In this document: piece after piece, positions 14,634 through 24,021 of the stretch
Layout of the letters: each line of letters begins with the position of its first letter
How positions within the stretch are numbered: the first letter of the stretch is position 1
NCBI RefSeq assembly: GCF_000260115.1
Contig: NZ_JH651379.1
Span: forward strand, 496,001-560,000
DNA from: Galbibacter orientalis DSM 19592
Lineage (GTDB): Bacteria > Bacteroidota > Bacteroidia > Flavobacteriales > Flavobacteriaceae
Reading direction: 5' to 3'
Length of the DNA: 64,000 nucleotides
Translations under genes and position numbers: made by a program
Notes under the pieces: model-generated
Database searches by the model: none
What the model was told of the DNA's origin: nothing
The model's input: the letters and a program-made list of their open reading frames with translations, nothing else

Positions 14634-15588
14634 TATCATTAAGTAATTTAGAAACCTCATCTAATTTTGGCGTTAAAATAACCTCTATTCTACGGTTTCT
14701 AGCTTTCCCTTCTGTAGTTTCGTTACTTGCAACAGGTAGGAATTCTCCACGTCCCGCCGCTGTTAAATTTGAAGGATCAATCTGCTTATTTTCTTCTAAA
14801 ATCTGCACTATAGAAGTAGCTCTTTTGGTAGATAAATCCCAATTATCCTTCAAAGCACCATTACCTCCATAAGGTACATTATCGGTATGTCCTTCAATAA
14901 GCACATTAATATCTGGGTTTTGCGCTAAAACTGTTCCTAATTGCTGTACAGCTTTGCGTCCGTTTGCATTTACTGCCCAGCTTCCGCTTTGAAACAATAA
15001 TTTATTCTCCATGGAAACATATACTTTTCCATCTCGTTGCTCCACCGTTAATCCTTTTCCTTCAAAATCTAATAATGCACGAGAAATAGCATCTTTTAAA
15101 TTCTTCATAGCGGCATCTTTTGCAGCAATCAACCCTTCCAATTCTGCTACTCTTTGAGAACGGGCTTCTAATTGTTGCTTCAGAGTTTCTAACCGAGCAT
15201 TTTCAGCAGCCAACGCCTTTTCCTTCTCTTCTAACTGCTTTAATAGCTCTCTGTTTTTTTCTGAATTTGCAGCAATAGCAGCACTACTATTTGTTTCTAA
15301 TGCCTTATACGATTCTTCTAAATTTGCAAGATTATTTTTTGCCGCTTCATAATCTTGCCTTAACTGATTGCGTTCTGCAACTGCATCATCATATTGCTTT
15401 TGAAGCTGGTCTAAATCGTTTTCTAAACGATTGTTAGCCGACTTTAATTCTTGATTTTCGGTTTCAAAATCGTCTTTCTGATCTTTTAACGCATTGTACT
15501 TACTTTGCAGATCGTTGTAAACTTTTGAGGACACACAAGAAGTAACAAGTCCTAAAAATAGAAATCCTATAAAAATCTTTTTTATCAT
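14629..15588 (-). CDS. OmpA-family lipoprotein with coiled coil
   Basis: This is a 319-residue outer-membrane lipoprotein. The signal peptide ends GLVTSC, and residues about 25-170 are a long heptad-rich coiled coil (LKDQKDDFETENQELKS and onward). The C-terminal 130 residues form an OmpA/MotB peptidoglycan-binding domain with LIEGHTDNVPYGG, WDLSTKRATSIVQILEE, AAGRGEFLPVASNET and NRRIEVILTPK. It probably tethers the outer membrane to the cell wall. The gene ends inside a direct repeat next to MazEF. It and xthA are on the same strand but 57 bp apart, so linkage is uncertain. Confidence 0.92.
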   Translation of the reverse strand: MIKKIFIGFLFLGLVTSCVSSKVYNDLQSKYNALKDQKDDFETENQELKSANNRLENDLDQLQKQYDDAVAERNQLRQDYEAAKNNLANLEESYKALETNSSAAIAANSEKNRELLKQLEEKEKALAAENARLETLKQQLEARSQRVAELEGLIAAKDAAMKNLKDAISRALLDFEGKGLTVEQRDGKVYVSMENKLLFQSGSWAVNANGRKAVQQLGTVLAQNPDINVLIEGHTDNVPYGGNGALKDNWDLSTKRATSIVQILEENKQIDPSNLTAAGRGEFLPVASNETTEGKARNRRIEVILTPKLDEVSKLLNDI

Positions 15589-15645
15589 TATATGCTTTTG
15601 AAAGTATTTATTTTAAACAATAGTATTCTCTTTCAATTGAAAAGC

Positions 15646-16410
15646 TCAATCCTCAATCTCCACTAAAATAGGACAATGGTCGCTATGCTTAGCTTCTGGT
15701 AATATAACGGCTCTTTTCAATTTTTCTTGTAATGGTTTGGCTACCATATTGTAATCTATTCGCCATCCTTTATTATTATTCCGTGCATTTGCTCGGTAAC
15801 TCCACCAACTGTAATTATCTGGTTCCTTATTAAAATGACGGAAACTATCTATAAAACCGCTATCTATAAAGTTTCCAATCCACTCACGCTCTACCGGAAG
15901 AAACCCAGAGACTTTAGCATTTCTAATAGGATCGTGGATATCTATAGCTTCATGACAAATATTATAATCTCCACAAACAACCAAGTTTGGAACTTCATTT
16001 TTCAAAGCATTAATATACGTTTGAAAATCGTCCATATACTTCAGCTTATGCTCCAAACGCTCAATATTGGTTCCAGATGGCAAATACAAACTCATTACTG
16101 AACATGTATCAAAATCGGCTCGAATATTCCTACCTTCAAAATCCATATAATCAATTCCTGTTCCGTAAGTAACGTTATTGGGTTGTGTTTTGGATAAAAT
16201 AGCCACCCCACTATATCCTTTTTTTTGTGCACTATACCAATAATGATAAGGATATCCTGCTTCTTCAAAAACCGATAAGTCAATTTGTTCTTTATTAGCT
16301 TTAATTTCCTGCAAACAAATTACATCTGGGTTTGCAGATTGCAACCACTCTAAAAAACCTTTTTTAATTGCTGCACGTATTCCGTTTACGTTATAAGAGA
16401 TAATTTTCAT
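15646..16410 (-). CDS. xthA: exodeoxyribonuclease III
   Basis: This is an EEP-superfamily AP endonuclease/3'-exonuclease of base-excision repair. At 254 residues it has a normal length, with all signature blocks: KIISYNVNGIRAA, DVICLQEIKA (metal-binding Glu), GYSGVAILSK, SLYLPSG, VVCGDYNICHEAIDI (catalytic Asp/Asn), WWSYRANARNNNKGWRIDY and the final SDHCPI (catalytic Asp-His pair). The start ATG begins the conserved MKIISYN. Confidence 0.97.
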   Translation of the reverse strand: MKIISYNVNGIRAAIKKGFLEWLQSANPDVICLQEIKANKEQIDLSVFEEAGYPYHYWYSAQKKGYSGVAILSKTQPNNVTYGTGIDYMDFEGRNIRADFDTCSVMSLYLPSGTNIERLEHKLKYMDDFQTYINALKNEVPNLVVCGDYNICHEAIDIHDPIRNAKVSGFLPVEREWIGNFIDSGFIDSFRHFNKEPDNYSWWSYRANARNNNKGWRIDYNMVAKPLQEKLKRAVILPEAKHSDHCPILVEIED

Positions 16411-16519
16411 TTGTATATTTTATTATTGTATAATAAAGTCATTTAAACTTTCCCCTTCATTTAAAAAAATAAATGACATTAATGATAAAAAAGCTAAAAT
16501 AAGGATATTTAATCATTAA

Positions 16520-16734
16520 TGTCCGAGTAAAAATACAAGACTGCTTCGCTGTAAAAGAAAAGAACAAAGACTAAATTTTAACTATTACAAAATGAGTAGT
16601 TTAAAGAAACATCATTACTAAACTCCTCTTTTTATTCATTTTTCTTAATAGCAAAGGTGGGGGCTATTTTAAAAACCTCTATTAACCCTTGATATATTTG
16701 GAATGCAATAAACGCTGTCTGCTTTTATCGGTCA
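16520..16734 (+). mobile_element. MITE-like element, copy 2, in the 16411-16852 gap
   Basis: This is a 215-bp homologue of 8985-9195. The left end TGTCCGAGTAA is identical and the right end TCGGTCA has one change from TCGGACA. The internal block ACTAAACTCCTCTTTTTATT is conserved. It lies 118 bp upstream of the TonB receptor start and in the same orientation relative to it as copy 1 is to radA. Nothing else is seen in this gap. Confidence 0.8.
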
Positions 16735-16852
16735 ACAAATAATATTTAATATAAACATAGAAGTAAGTACCGAAAAGTTTAAAGCATAATTTTCTTGATA
16801 GATTTTGATTCATCCAGTTTATTACAAAATTTCAAATCCATATTTTTACATC

Positions 16853-18910
16853 ATGAAAAAAACCACCCTACTTTTTCTGATTTTTATAAATATTATAATT
16901 GGTCAAGAAAAGAAAAACGATACTTTAACAGAAGTTATTTTAGAGTCCAAACGAGTTCAAAACAATTCGCTTATCCTCCCTATCGACGCAATTAGCAGTC
17001 AAGATATTGAACGGTATGCTCCAACAGAAATTACCACCGTTTTAAACGAAACACCAAGTGTTCATGTTTTTTCTGGTGCTCTAAATACAAACCGACTTAC
17101 CGTAAGAGGAATGGGTGCTAGAACTCCTTATGGAACCAATAAAATCCAAGCATACTTTAATGGAATTCCAATTACCAGTGGAGTAGGAGAAACATCTTTT
17201 AATATCTATGATCCTGAAAGTCTTGAACATATTAAAATTATAAAAGGTCCAAAAGCAACTATTTATGGTACTAACTTAGGAGGCGCTCTTTTATTCCAAA
17301 CAAAACTTCCTGAGAACCATAAAACTACTTTTTCAAACCGCTTTACAACTGGCTCATTCGGACTCTTAAAAAATAGTTTTCAGGCAGGTTATCGAGATGA
17401 TAAATTTTATCTAAATATCCTCTCTGACCATTTGGAAACCGATGGATATCGGGAAAATAGCAACTATAAAAGAAATAATATCCTTTTAGATATGGGGTAT
17501 AATTTTAACGACAATAACAGCTTAAAAATCTTAATTAATCAACTCGATTACAATGCGCAAATTGCCAGCTCTATCAATGCTACCGATTTTGAAGAAGACC
17601 CCAAAAGAGCTGCCAATAATTGGAAAGAAGCACAAGGCTATGAAGACAATAAATTAACCACCCTAGGACTTTCTTTTCAACACAATTTCTCTGCTAATTT
17701 TACAAATACAACTACTGTTTTTTATTCTTACTTGGATCATTATGAACCTCGTCCTTTTAATATTTTAGATGAATTTACAAACAGCTATGGTTTTAGAACT
17801 CTTTTCAACGGAAGCATAACTACACTCCCTTTTAAAAACAAATTTTCGGCTGGCGCTGAGTTGTATGCAGACACTTATAACTGGGCTACAATAGAAAACT
17901 TATACGAACAAAATAATAACCAAGGAAGCTTGGAAGGAAACGTTTTAAGCGACAACAAGGAATACAGAAATCGGCTAAATGCCTTCGGGACTTTTAGTAT
18001 GTATTTTAAAAAACTTGTGGTAGAAGTTGGGCTTAATTACAATACTACTGCTTATAATTTTAGAGATTATTATAATGAAGGAACTGCTAACAAAAATGCA
18101 AAACGAGACTTTGATGACATCTGGGCTCCTAGTTTAAATTTAAACTATCATTTCTCAGAGAATAATCAGCTATTTACCAATATAAGTTACGGCTTTTCCT
18201 TTCCTAACCTTGAAGAAACATTAACACCAGAAGGCGTTATAAACGAAGATATCGGACCTGAAACTGGAATTAATTATGAGATAGGAACAGAGAATTACTT
18301 TTTCAATAAAACCCTAAAATTCAAAGCTGCTTTTTATTATATGGATGTTAAGAATTTATTGGTTGCCAACCGTACAGGAGAAGATCAATATATAGGAAGA
18401 AATGCAGGTAAAACTTCTCACAAAGGCGTTGAATTCTCTTTAAACTATCTAACTAATCTCTCAAAAACAATTACGCTTCAGCCCTATATAAATGCAACTT
18501 TTAATCATCATAAATTTGAAGATTTTATAGATAACAGCAACGATTATTCAGGGAATGACCTTACAGGAGTTCCAAAAAATTTGATTAATGGTGGTTTTCA
18601 ATTAAAGCATATCAAGGGAATTTATTTTACTACTACCTACCAGCATGTTGGAGCTATGCCCATGAACGACGAAAACTCTTTATCTAGTGATGCTTATAAT
18701 TTAATCAATCTAAAAGGAGGTTATAAGGCTATACTTTCTGATAAATTTAGTGCAGAAATTAGTGGTGGAATAAACAATGTGTTTAACGAAAAATACGCTT
18801 CCTCAATTTTAATAAATGCTGTAGGATTTGGAAACGCAGCTCCAAGATATTATTACCCTGGATTACCCATTAATTATTACGGAAGTTTGAAGTTAACATA
18901 TCATCTATAA
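16853..18910 (+). CDS. TonB-dependent outer-membrane receptor (siderophore/FecA-like)
   Basis: This is a 685-residue receptor. I place the start at the ATG of MKKTTLLFLIFINIIIGQ, a proper signal peptide, instead of an in-frame ATG 16 codons upstream. The plug begins near residue 25 (LTEVILESKRVQ), with DAISSQDIERY, the hallmark RLTVRGMGARTPYGT, YFNGIPIT and IIKGPKATIYGTNLGGALLF. The 22-strand barrel ends with a typical ...YGSLKLTYHL. There is no carboxypeptidase-like N-terminal domain and no SusD partner, so a small ligand such as an iron chelate is more likely than a glycan. No adjacent transport genes are present. Confidence 0.9.
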   Translation: MKKTTLLFLIFINIIIGQEKKNDTLTEVILESKRVQNNSLILPIDAISSQDIERYAPTEITTVLNETPSVHVFSGALNTNRLTVRGMGARTPYGTNKIQAYFNGIPITSGVGETSFNIYDPESLEHIKIIKGPKATIYGTNLGGALLFQTKLPENHKTTFSNRFTTGSFGLLKNSFQAGYRDDKFYLNILSDHLETDGYRENSNYKRNNILLDMGYNFNDNNSLKILINQLDYNAQIASSINATDFEEDPKRAANNWKEAQGYEDNKLTTLGLSFQHNFSANFTNTTTVFYSYLDHYEPRPFNILDEFTNSYGFRTLFNGSITTLPFKNKFSAGAELYADTYNWATIENLYEQNNNQGSLEGNVLSDNKEYRNRLNAFGTFSMYFKKLVVEVGLNYNTTAYNFRDYYNEGTANKNAKRDFDDIWAPSLNLNYHFSENNQLFTNISYGFSFPNLEETLTPEGVINEDIGPETGINYEIGTENYFFNKTLKFKAAFYYMDVKNLLVANRTGEDQYIGRNAGKTSHKGVEFSLNYLTNLSKTITLQPYINATFNHHKFEDFIDNSNDYSGNDLTGVPKNLINGGFQLKHIKGIYFTTTYQHVGAMPMNDENSLSSDAYNLINLKGGYKAILSDKFSAEISGGINNVFNEKYASSILINAVGFGNAAPRYYYPGLPINYYGSLKLTYHL

Positions 18911-19010
18911 AAACAATTTGTAGCTATCAAACTGATTTCTGTGGCAAAACTAAAGGAGGTGAAATCATTCTCAAGAACAGCTCTACACACTCACTACTAC
19001 TTTAATTGAG

Positions 19011-19084
19011 AATGTCAAACTGAGCTTGTCGAAGCTTATATGTTCTTAGGTGCGAACTGTCTTCAACAAGCTCAGACTGACATT
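19011..19084. repeat. REP-like long inverted repeat
   Basis: AATGTCAAACTGAGCTTGTC plus GAAG (19011-19034) pairs with CTTCAACAAGCTCAGACTGA plus CATT (19061-19084). It lies between the convergent TonB receptor and glyS genes, so it can serve as a bidirectional terminator. It belongs to the CTTGTCGAAG family. Confidence 0.8.
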
Positions 19085-19123
19085 TGGAGTTAAATGTTAT
19101 AAAATAAATAGTCTATTTAAAAT

Positions 19124-20668
19124 TTATTTAGTCTTCAATAACCAATTTCTTATGTCTACTTCCTGAGCTACAATACCTCGAAGCTCTTCTATTTTAACAC
19201 GTTTTTGCTCCATGGTATCTCGGTGTCTAATAGTAACCGTGTTGTTTTCCAAAGTATCATGATCTACAGTAACACAAAATGGAGTTCCCGCAGCATCTTG
19301 ACGACGGTAGCGTCTTCCTACAGCATCCTTCTCATCATAAGTTACATTGAAATCCCATTTAAGATCTTCAAATATTTCTTTTGCAACTTCTGGCAATCCA
19401 TCCTTTTTAACCAATGGTAATATTGCCACTTTTGTAGGCGCCAATACCGATGGTAATTTTAAAACTGTTCTTGTAGATCCATTCTCCAATTCTTCTTCTA
19501 CCAAAGAGTTCGAGAATACTGCTAAAAACATTCTATCTAAACCAATAGAAGTTTCTAATACATAGGGTACATAACTTTTATTTTCTTCTGGATCGAAGTA
19601 TTGTAATTTTTTATTGCTGAATTTTTCATGCTGCGCCAAATCGAAATCTGTACGAGAATGAATTCCTTCCAATTCTTTAAATCCAAATGGAAATCTAAAC
19701 TCAATATCTGAAGCTGCATCTGCATAATGCGCTAATTTCTCATGGTCGTGGAAACGGTAGTTCTCTTCTCCCATTCCTAAAGACATATGCCATTTCAAAC
19801 GGGTTTCTTTCCAGTAATCATACCATTCTTTTTGTGTTCCTGGCTTGATAAAAAATTGCATCTCCATTTGTTCAAACTCACGCATACGGAAAATAAACTG
19901 ACGCGCCACTATTTCGTTACGGAAAGCCTTTCCTGTTTGCGCAATTCCAAAAGGAATCTTCATTCGTCCAGTTTTTTGAACGTTTAAGAAGTTTACAAAA
20001 ATTCCTTGTGCCGTTTCTGGTCGTAAGTATAAATCCATAGCCGACTCAGCAGAAGCCCCAAGTTTAGTCCCAAACATCAAGTTAAATTGTTTTACTTCTG
20101 TCCAATTCTTACTTCCAGTTTCTGGGTCTGCAATTCCAAGCTCTTCAATAAGTGCTTTTACATCTACTAAATCTTCTTTTTCTAAAGATTGTCCAAGGCG
20201 TTTTAAAATTGCTTGTGCCTCTTCATTATATTTTACTACCCGCGGATTGGTAGCCACAAATTGTTCCTTATCAAAAGAATCTCCAAAGCGTTTTTCAGCC
20301 TTTGCAATTTCCTTTTCAACTTTAGCTTCTATTTTGGCTACATAATCTTCCACCAAAACATCGGCGCGGTATCTTTTTTTGGAATCTTTATTATCTATTA
20401 ACGGGTCGTTAAAAGCATCTACGTGTCCAGACGCCTTCCATGTTGTAGGATGCATTAAAATAGAAGCATCTATTCCTACAATATTATCATGCATTTGCAC
20501 CATTGCTTTCCACCAGTACTCTCGAATATTTTTCTTGAGTTCTACCCCATTTTGTGCATAATCGTATACTGCACTTAATCCGTCATATATTTCACTTGAA
20601 GGAAAAATATACCCATACTCCTTAGCATGAGATATTACTTTCTTAAATTGATCGTCTTGATTTGCCAT
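19124..20668 (-). CDS. glyS: glycine--tRNA ligase, dimeric (eukaryote/archaea-like) type
   Basis: This 514-residue class II synthetase charges tRNA-Gly. It starts with the expected QFKKVISHAKEYGYIFPSSEIYDGLSAVYDY. Motif 2/3 segments such as YLRPETAQGIFVNF, AQTGKAFRNEI, FIFRMREFEQMEMQFFIKPG and ETSIGLDRMFLA are intact, and the anticodon-binding domain is at the end (VAILPLVKKDGLPEVAKEIF). This is the single-chain form used by Bacteroidota rather than the GlyQ/GlyS tetramer. Confidence 0.97.
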   Translation of the reverse strand: MANQDDQFKKVISHAKEYGYIFPSSEIYDGLSAVYDYAQNGVELKKNIREYWWKAMVQMHDNIVGIDASILMHPTTWKASGHVDAFNDPLIDNKDSKKRYRADVLVEDYVAKIEAKVEKEIAKAEKRFGDSFDKEQFVATNPRVVKYNEEAQAILKRLGQSLEKEDLVDVKALIEELGIADPETGSKNWTEVKQFNLMFGTKLGASAESAMDLYLRPETAQGIFVNFLNVQKTGRMKIPFGIAQTGKAFRNEIVARQFIFRMREFEQMEMQFFIKPGTQKEWYDYWKETRLKWHMSLGMGEENYRFHDHEKLAHYADAASDIEFRFPFGFKELEGIHSRTDFDLAQHEKFSNKKLQYFDPEENKSYVPYVLETSIGLDRMFLAVFSNSLVEEELENGSTRTVLKLPSVLAPTKVAILPLVKKDGLPEVAKEIFEDLKWDFNVTYDEKDAVGRRYRRQDAAGTPFCVTVDHDTLENNTVTIRHRDTMEQKRVKIEELRGIVAQEVDIRNWLLKTK

Positions 20669-20703
20669 GACGCAAAAATATACTTTTTAGGAGAATTAGA
20701 ATT

Positions 20704-21624
20704 TTATTTCAGCTTAAAAACTGTAGAAGCCAGTAAATTTTCTTTGTAAAACACATTCACTCGGTAATCGCCTTCCATTTCGAGGTCTTTAACAATGATA
20801 TAATCACAGATTCCCATAGGCTTATTTTCATAGTCTACAACAATCTTTTTACTGTATATAAGTTTCTTATTTTTATATGTAACTGCTGCTCTACTTCCTA
20901 GAATCTGATTTTTAGGATCTATAAACTGTACATAAAAAATTCTTTCGCCAGGTTGTAAAAGGGTTCCTGGTGCTATATTAAAACATGCCCGAAGTCGTTC
21001 TGCCCTATTCGCTCTGTTTGTCTCAATTACTTTTCCATTGCTTCTTGCTTTATAGGCAATTCCCACTAAAGCCGAAACCTTTAAAGCTGGATCTTTATCT
21101 ATTTGTTTGGAAAGCTCAATGTTTTCATTGATTAAAGAATCGGTAAATTGTGTTAAATTCTCGTTAGCACTTTTAAGTGCATTAGAATAACGCTCCAGTT
21201 CTATATATCGTAATTTGGTACTGTCTATTTCTTTTGAAAGCAAGAAATTTTGTTGCTTTATAGAGTCTGCAACTTGATGAAGGTATTTATTTTCTTTTCT
21301 TATTTCTGCTAATTCTCTTCTGTAGCGTCCCAAAATTTGGTAATCTACTTCCAATAACTTAATGGAGTCTTTTAGCATGGCTATCCGCCTCCTGCTATAA
21401 TCAATCTCTTTAATATGACTCTCATTTTCTTTAGCCAAGGTATTCAAATCATTTTCAATACTCTCTAAATCTTCCACTATCATTCCTTTTGCATTCTCTA
21501 AAAAGGAAACTTTCTCCTCACTTTCAACATAATTGAAATAAGAAAACCCTGTAAGTGCTGCAATACACAATAGTAAAACTCCTAATATTATTTTTTGTCC
21601 AAACTGCTTTTTTTGAGCACTCAT
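20704..21624 (-). CDS. single-pass membrane protein with long coiled coil, function unknown
   Basis: The product has 306 residues: a short basic N-terminus, one transmembrane segment at about 11-30 (IILGVLLLCIAALTGFSYF), a predicted coiled coil from about 35 to 180 with repeated leucines and charged residues, and a beta-rich C-terminal domain of about 120 residues (NRAERLRACFNIAPGTLLQ, FYVQFIDPKNQILG, GDYRVNVFYKENLLAS). The C-terminal part is probably periplasmic. I do not recognise the family by function. It is 35 bp upstream of glyS on the same strand and diverges from comF, whose -33 box overlaps its first codons. Confidence 0.75.
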   Translation of the reverse strand: MSAQKKQFGQKIILGVLLLCIAALTGFSYFNYVESEEKVSFLENAKGMIVEDLESIENDLNTLAKENESHIKEIDYSRRRIAMLKDSIKLLEVDYQILGRYRRELAEIRKENKYLHQVADSIKQQNFLLSKEIDSTKLRYIELERYSNALKSANENLTQFTDSLINENIELSKQIDKDPALKVSALVGIAYKARSNGKVIETNRANRAERLRACFNIAPGTLLQPGERIFYVQFIDPKNQILGSRAAVTYKNKKLIYSKKIVVDYENKPMGICDYIIVKDLEMEGDYRVNVFYKENLLASTVFKLK

Positions 21625-21641
21625 TTAAATTAGTTAGATTT
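21611..21641 (+). promoter_or_regulatory. comF promoter
   Basis: TTTG (21611-21614), a 19-bp spacer and TAGATTTG (21634-21641) match the full Bacteroidota -33/-7 consensus. Transcription would begin about 15 nt before the TTG start of comF. Confidence 0.6.
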
Positions 21642-21664
21642 GAATATAACTACAACTATCATAA

Positions 21665-22363
21665 TTGATTAAGGGCGTAAAGATACTAAATGATCTTCAA
21701 AATTTATTTTTTCCCAACACTTGTTTAGGGTGTTCCGAAATTATAGGCTTCAACGATGCTGTGCTTTGTGTTTCATGCCGACACCAATTACCACTTACTC
21801 AATTTATTAATGAGAACGATAATCTTACCGAAAAATTTTTATATGGTCGTATAAAAATTGAAAATGCCGCCTCATTTATACGATATTACAAAAAAGGTAT
21901 CAGTAAACAACTTATTCATCATCTAAAATATAAAGGACATCAAGAAATCGGAACGATGTTCGGGAAATGGGTAGGACATGAAATATTGGTTTCCAATAGA
22001 TTTAAAAATATTGATTATGTAATTCCTGTTCCGCTTCATAAAAAAAAATTAAAAGAGCGTGGATATAATCAAGTGAGCAACTTTGGAATTGAAATTGCCA
22101 ATTGTATAGATGCTATTTATTCAGAAGAAATTGTTAGTAATGTTAAATACTCAAAAACGCATACTTCAAAAAATAGAAATCAACGAGCATTGAGCATTGG
22201 GAATCAGTTTTTATATAACAAAAACATTCCTTTAAATAATAAACATATTTTAATTGTAGACGATGTTATTACTACTGGAGCTACATTAGAAAGTTGCGTA
22301 CGTGCTTTCCCTAAAGAATTAAATATAAAATTTAGTATTATCACTATTGCAATTACATCTTAA
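21665..22363 (+). CDS. comF: ComF family phosphoribosyltransferase-like protein
   Basis: This 232-residue protein has an N-terminal double zinc-ribbon-like motif (CLGCSE and CVSCRH) and a PRT-fold C-terminal half: VIPVPLHKKKLKERGYNQV, the KTHTSKNRNQRALSI linker, and the PRPP-binding loop LIVDDVITTGATLESC. In naturally competent bacteria ComF acts in uptake or processing of single-stranded DNA, and elsewhere it may have another role. The start is taken as TTG at 21665, because no in-frame ATG precedes the zinc motif and a consensus promoter sits just upstream. Confidence 0.92.
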   Translation: MIKGVKILNDLQNLFFPNTCLGCSEIIGFNDAVLCVSCRHQLPLTQFINENDNLTEKFLYGRIKIENAASFIRYYKKGISKQLIHHLKYKGHQEIGTMFGKWVGHEILVSNRFKNIDYVIPVPLHKKKLKERGYNQVSNFGIEIANCIDAIYSEEIVSNVKYSKTHTSKNRNQRALSIGNQFLYNKNIPLNNKHILIVDDVITTGATLESCVRAFPKELNIKFSIITIAITS

Positions 22364-22413
22364 TTTCAACGTTACTAAAAATAATCGTTAATTTGCAGCT
22401 TTAATTGGGCTTG

Positions 22414-24021
22414 ATGAAAACTAAGAATCTTTTAAGTTATATTCTATTTTTTACACTATTATTCAGTTTAATAAACTGCGCTAGAAGAGGTACCCCAGAA
22501 GGTGGTCCGAAGGATTTAGATCCTCCAAGAATAACTTCTTCTAGTCCAGAAAACTACACTACAAATTTTTCTGCTGAAAAAATCAGAATTAATTTTGATG
22601 AATATATCAAATTAAAAGACTTACAAAAGCAGCTTATTGTCTCGCCTCCATTAAAAAACACTCCATACATTTATCCGCAATCTGGCGCTAGTAAATACTT
22701 GGAAATTGAAATTCAAGACACCCTAACAGAAAACACCACCTATGTTTTTAACTTTGGACAAAGTGTGGTGGATAATAATGAAGCAAATCCATATTCATAC
22801 TTTAACTATGTATTTTCCACAGGCTCCTATATTGATTCTCTAGAGCTTGAAGGGTTTGTTATTGATGCGGTACAAAAAAAGCCAGATTCTTTTATTTCGG
22901 TAATGCTTTATGAAGTAGATTCTGCATATACCGACTCTGTAATTTACCAAAAACCACCAAATTATATTACCAATACGCTGGACAGTTCTACAAATTATAG
23001 ACTTACAAATCTAAAAGAAGGAACCTACAGACTTATTGCATTAAAAGACGAGGCTGGAAACTACAAATTTGACCCAAAAAAAGATAAAATAGGATATATT
23101 GACCATTTTATTGAAATTCCAAGCGATTCAATTTACGGACTCAACCTTTTTAAAGAGGTCCCAGAATTTAAAGCTGCAAGACCTTCTTTAATTGCAAAAA
23201 ATAAAATTTACTTTGGATATGAAGGAAATCCAAAAGGGATGGAAATAAAACTCTTATCCGATAAACCCGAAGATTATTCATACCGTACATTTCCAGATCT
23301 TGAAAAAGATACTCTTAACTACTTTTTCACACCTTTTGAAACCGATTCTTTAGTTTTTGAAGTACGAAACACCAAAACAATTGACACTTTTACCGTACGT
23401 ATAAAAGAAATGTATGCAGACACCCTTGTAGTGGCGCAATTAAATAAAGGGTTTAGTATAAACGATACTTTAAAAATTCATACCTCCACCCCAATGGAAA
23501 CCTACAATAAGGAGCTTATTAAGGTGTTAGATAAAGACTCTACCAATGTTGATTTTACTTCTATTTTAGATGAAAAAAATAATATTTTCAATCTAAAATG
23601 GGATTCAGATGTAGGTCAGAAATACAGAGTTACTATGCTGCCAGGTGCTATTACAGATTTTTATGGAGAGGTAAACGATACTTTAAATTATTCAGTTTCC
23701 ACAAAAGACCTAGCAGATTTAGGAAGTTTACGTGTGAATTTAAAAAATGTAGACCAATACCCTATTATTCTTCAACTAACAGACAATAGCGGGGTTGTTA
23801 AACAAGAAATGTTTATTGAAGAACAAAAAGCTTCTTATGAGTTTAGAAACATCGATCCAGCCACCTATCTAATTCGTGTAATTCACGATAGTAATGGGAA
23901 TGGAAGATGGGACACAGGAAACTACTTACAAAAAATTCAACCAGAACGAATTAGTTACTATCCAGAATCGGTAGAATTAAGAGCCAATTGGGAAATAGAG
24001 CAGACTTTTACTTTACAGTAA
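22414..24021 (+). CDS. Ig-like (Big_5) domain lipoprotein
   Basis: This is a 535-residue lipoprotein. I use the ATG at 22414 (MKTKNLLSYILFFTLLFSLINC), since the in-frame TTG at 22405 would only add three residues. The lipobox SLINC is followed by ARRGTPEGGPKDLDPPRITS and SPENYTTNFSAEKIRINFDEYIKL, the pattern of bacterial Ig-like Big_5 domains. Two later modules resemble carboxypeptidase-regulatory or SdrD-like folds, with YRLIALKDEAGNYKFDPKKDKIG and YLIRVIHDSNGNGRWDTGNY, which may bind calcium. It is a common flavobacterial surface lipoprotein of unknown role. Its 3' end overlaps the convergent amidase gene by 14 bp. Confidence 0.85.
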   Translation: MKTKNLLSYILFFTLLFSLINCARRGTPEGGPKDLDPPRITSSSPENYTTNFSAEKIRINFDEYIKLKDLQKQLIVSPPLKNTPYIYPQSGASKYLEIEIQDTLTENTTYVFNFGQSVVDNNEANPYSYFNYVFSTGSYIDSLELEGFVIDAVQKKPDSFISVMLYEVDSAYTDSVIYQKPPNYITNTLDSSTNYRLTNLKEGTYRLIALKDEAGNYKFDPKKDKIGYIDHFIEIPSDSIYGLNLFKEVPEFKAARPSLIAKNKIYFGYEGNPKGMEIKLLSDKPEDYSYRTFPDLEKDTLNYFFTPFETDSLVFEVRNTKTIDTFTVRIKEMYADTLVVAQLNKGFSINDTLKIHTSTPMETYNKELIKVLDKDSTNVDFTSILDEKNNIFNLKWDSDVGQKYRVTMLPGAITDFYGEVNDTLNYSVSTKDLADLGSLRVNLKNVDQYPIILQLTDNSGVVKQEMFIEEQKASYEFRNIDPATYLIRVIHDSNGNGRWDTGNYLQKIQPERISYYPESVELRANWEIEQTFTLQ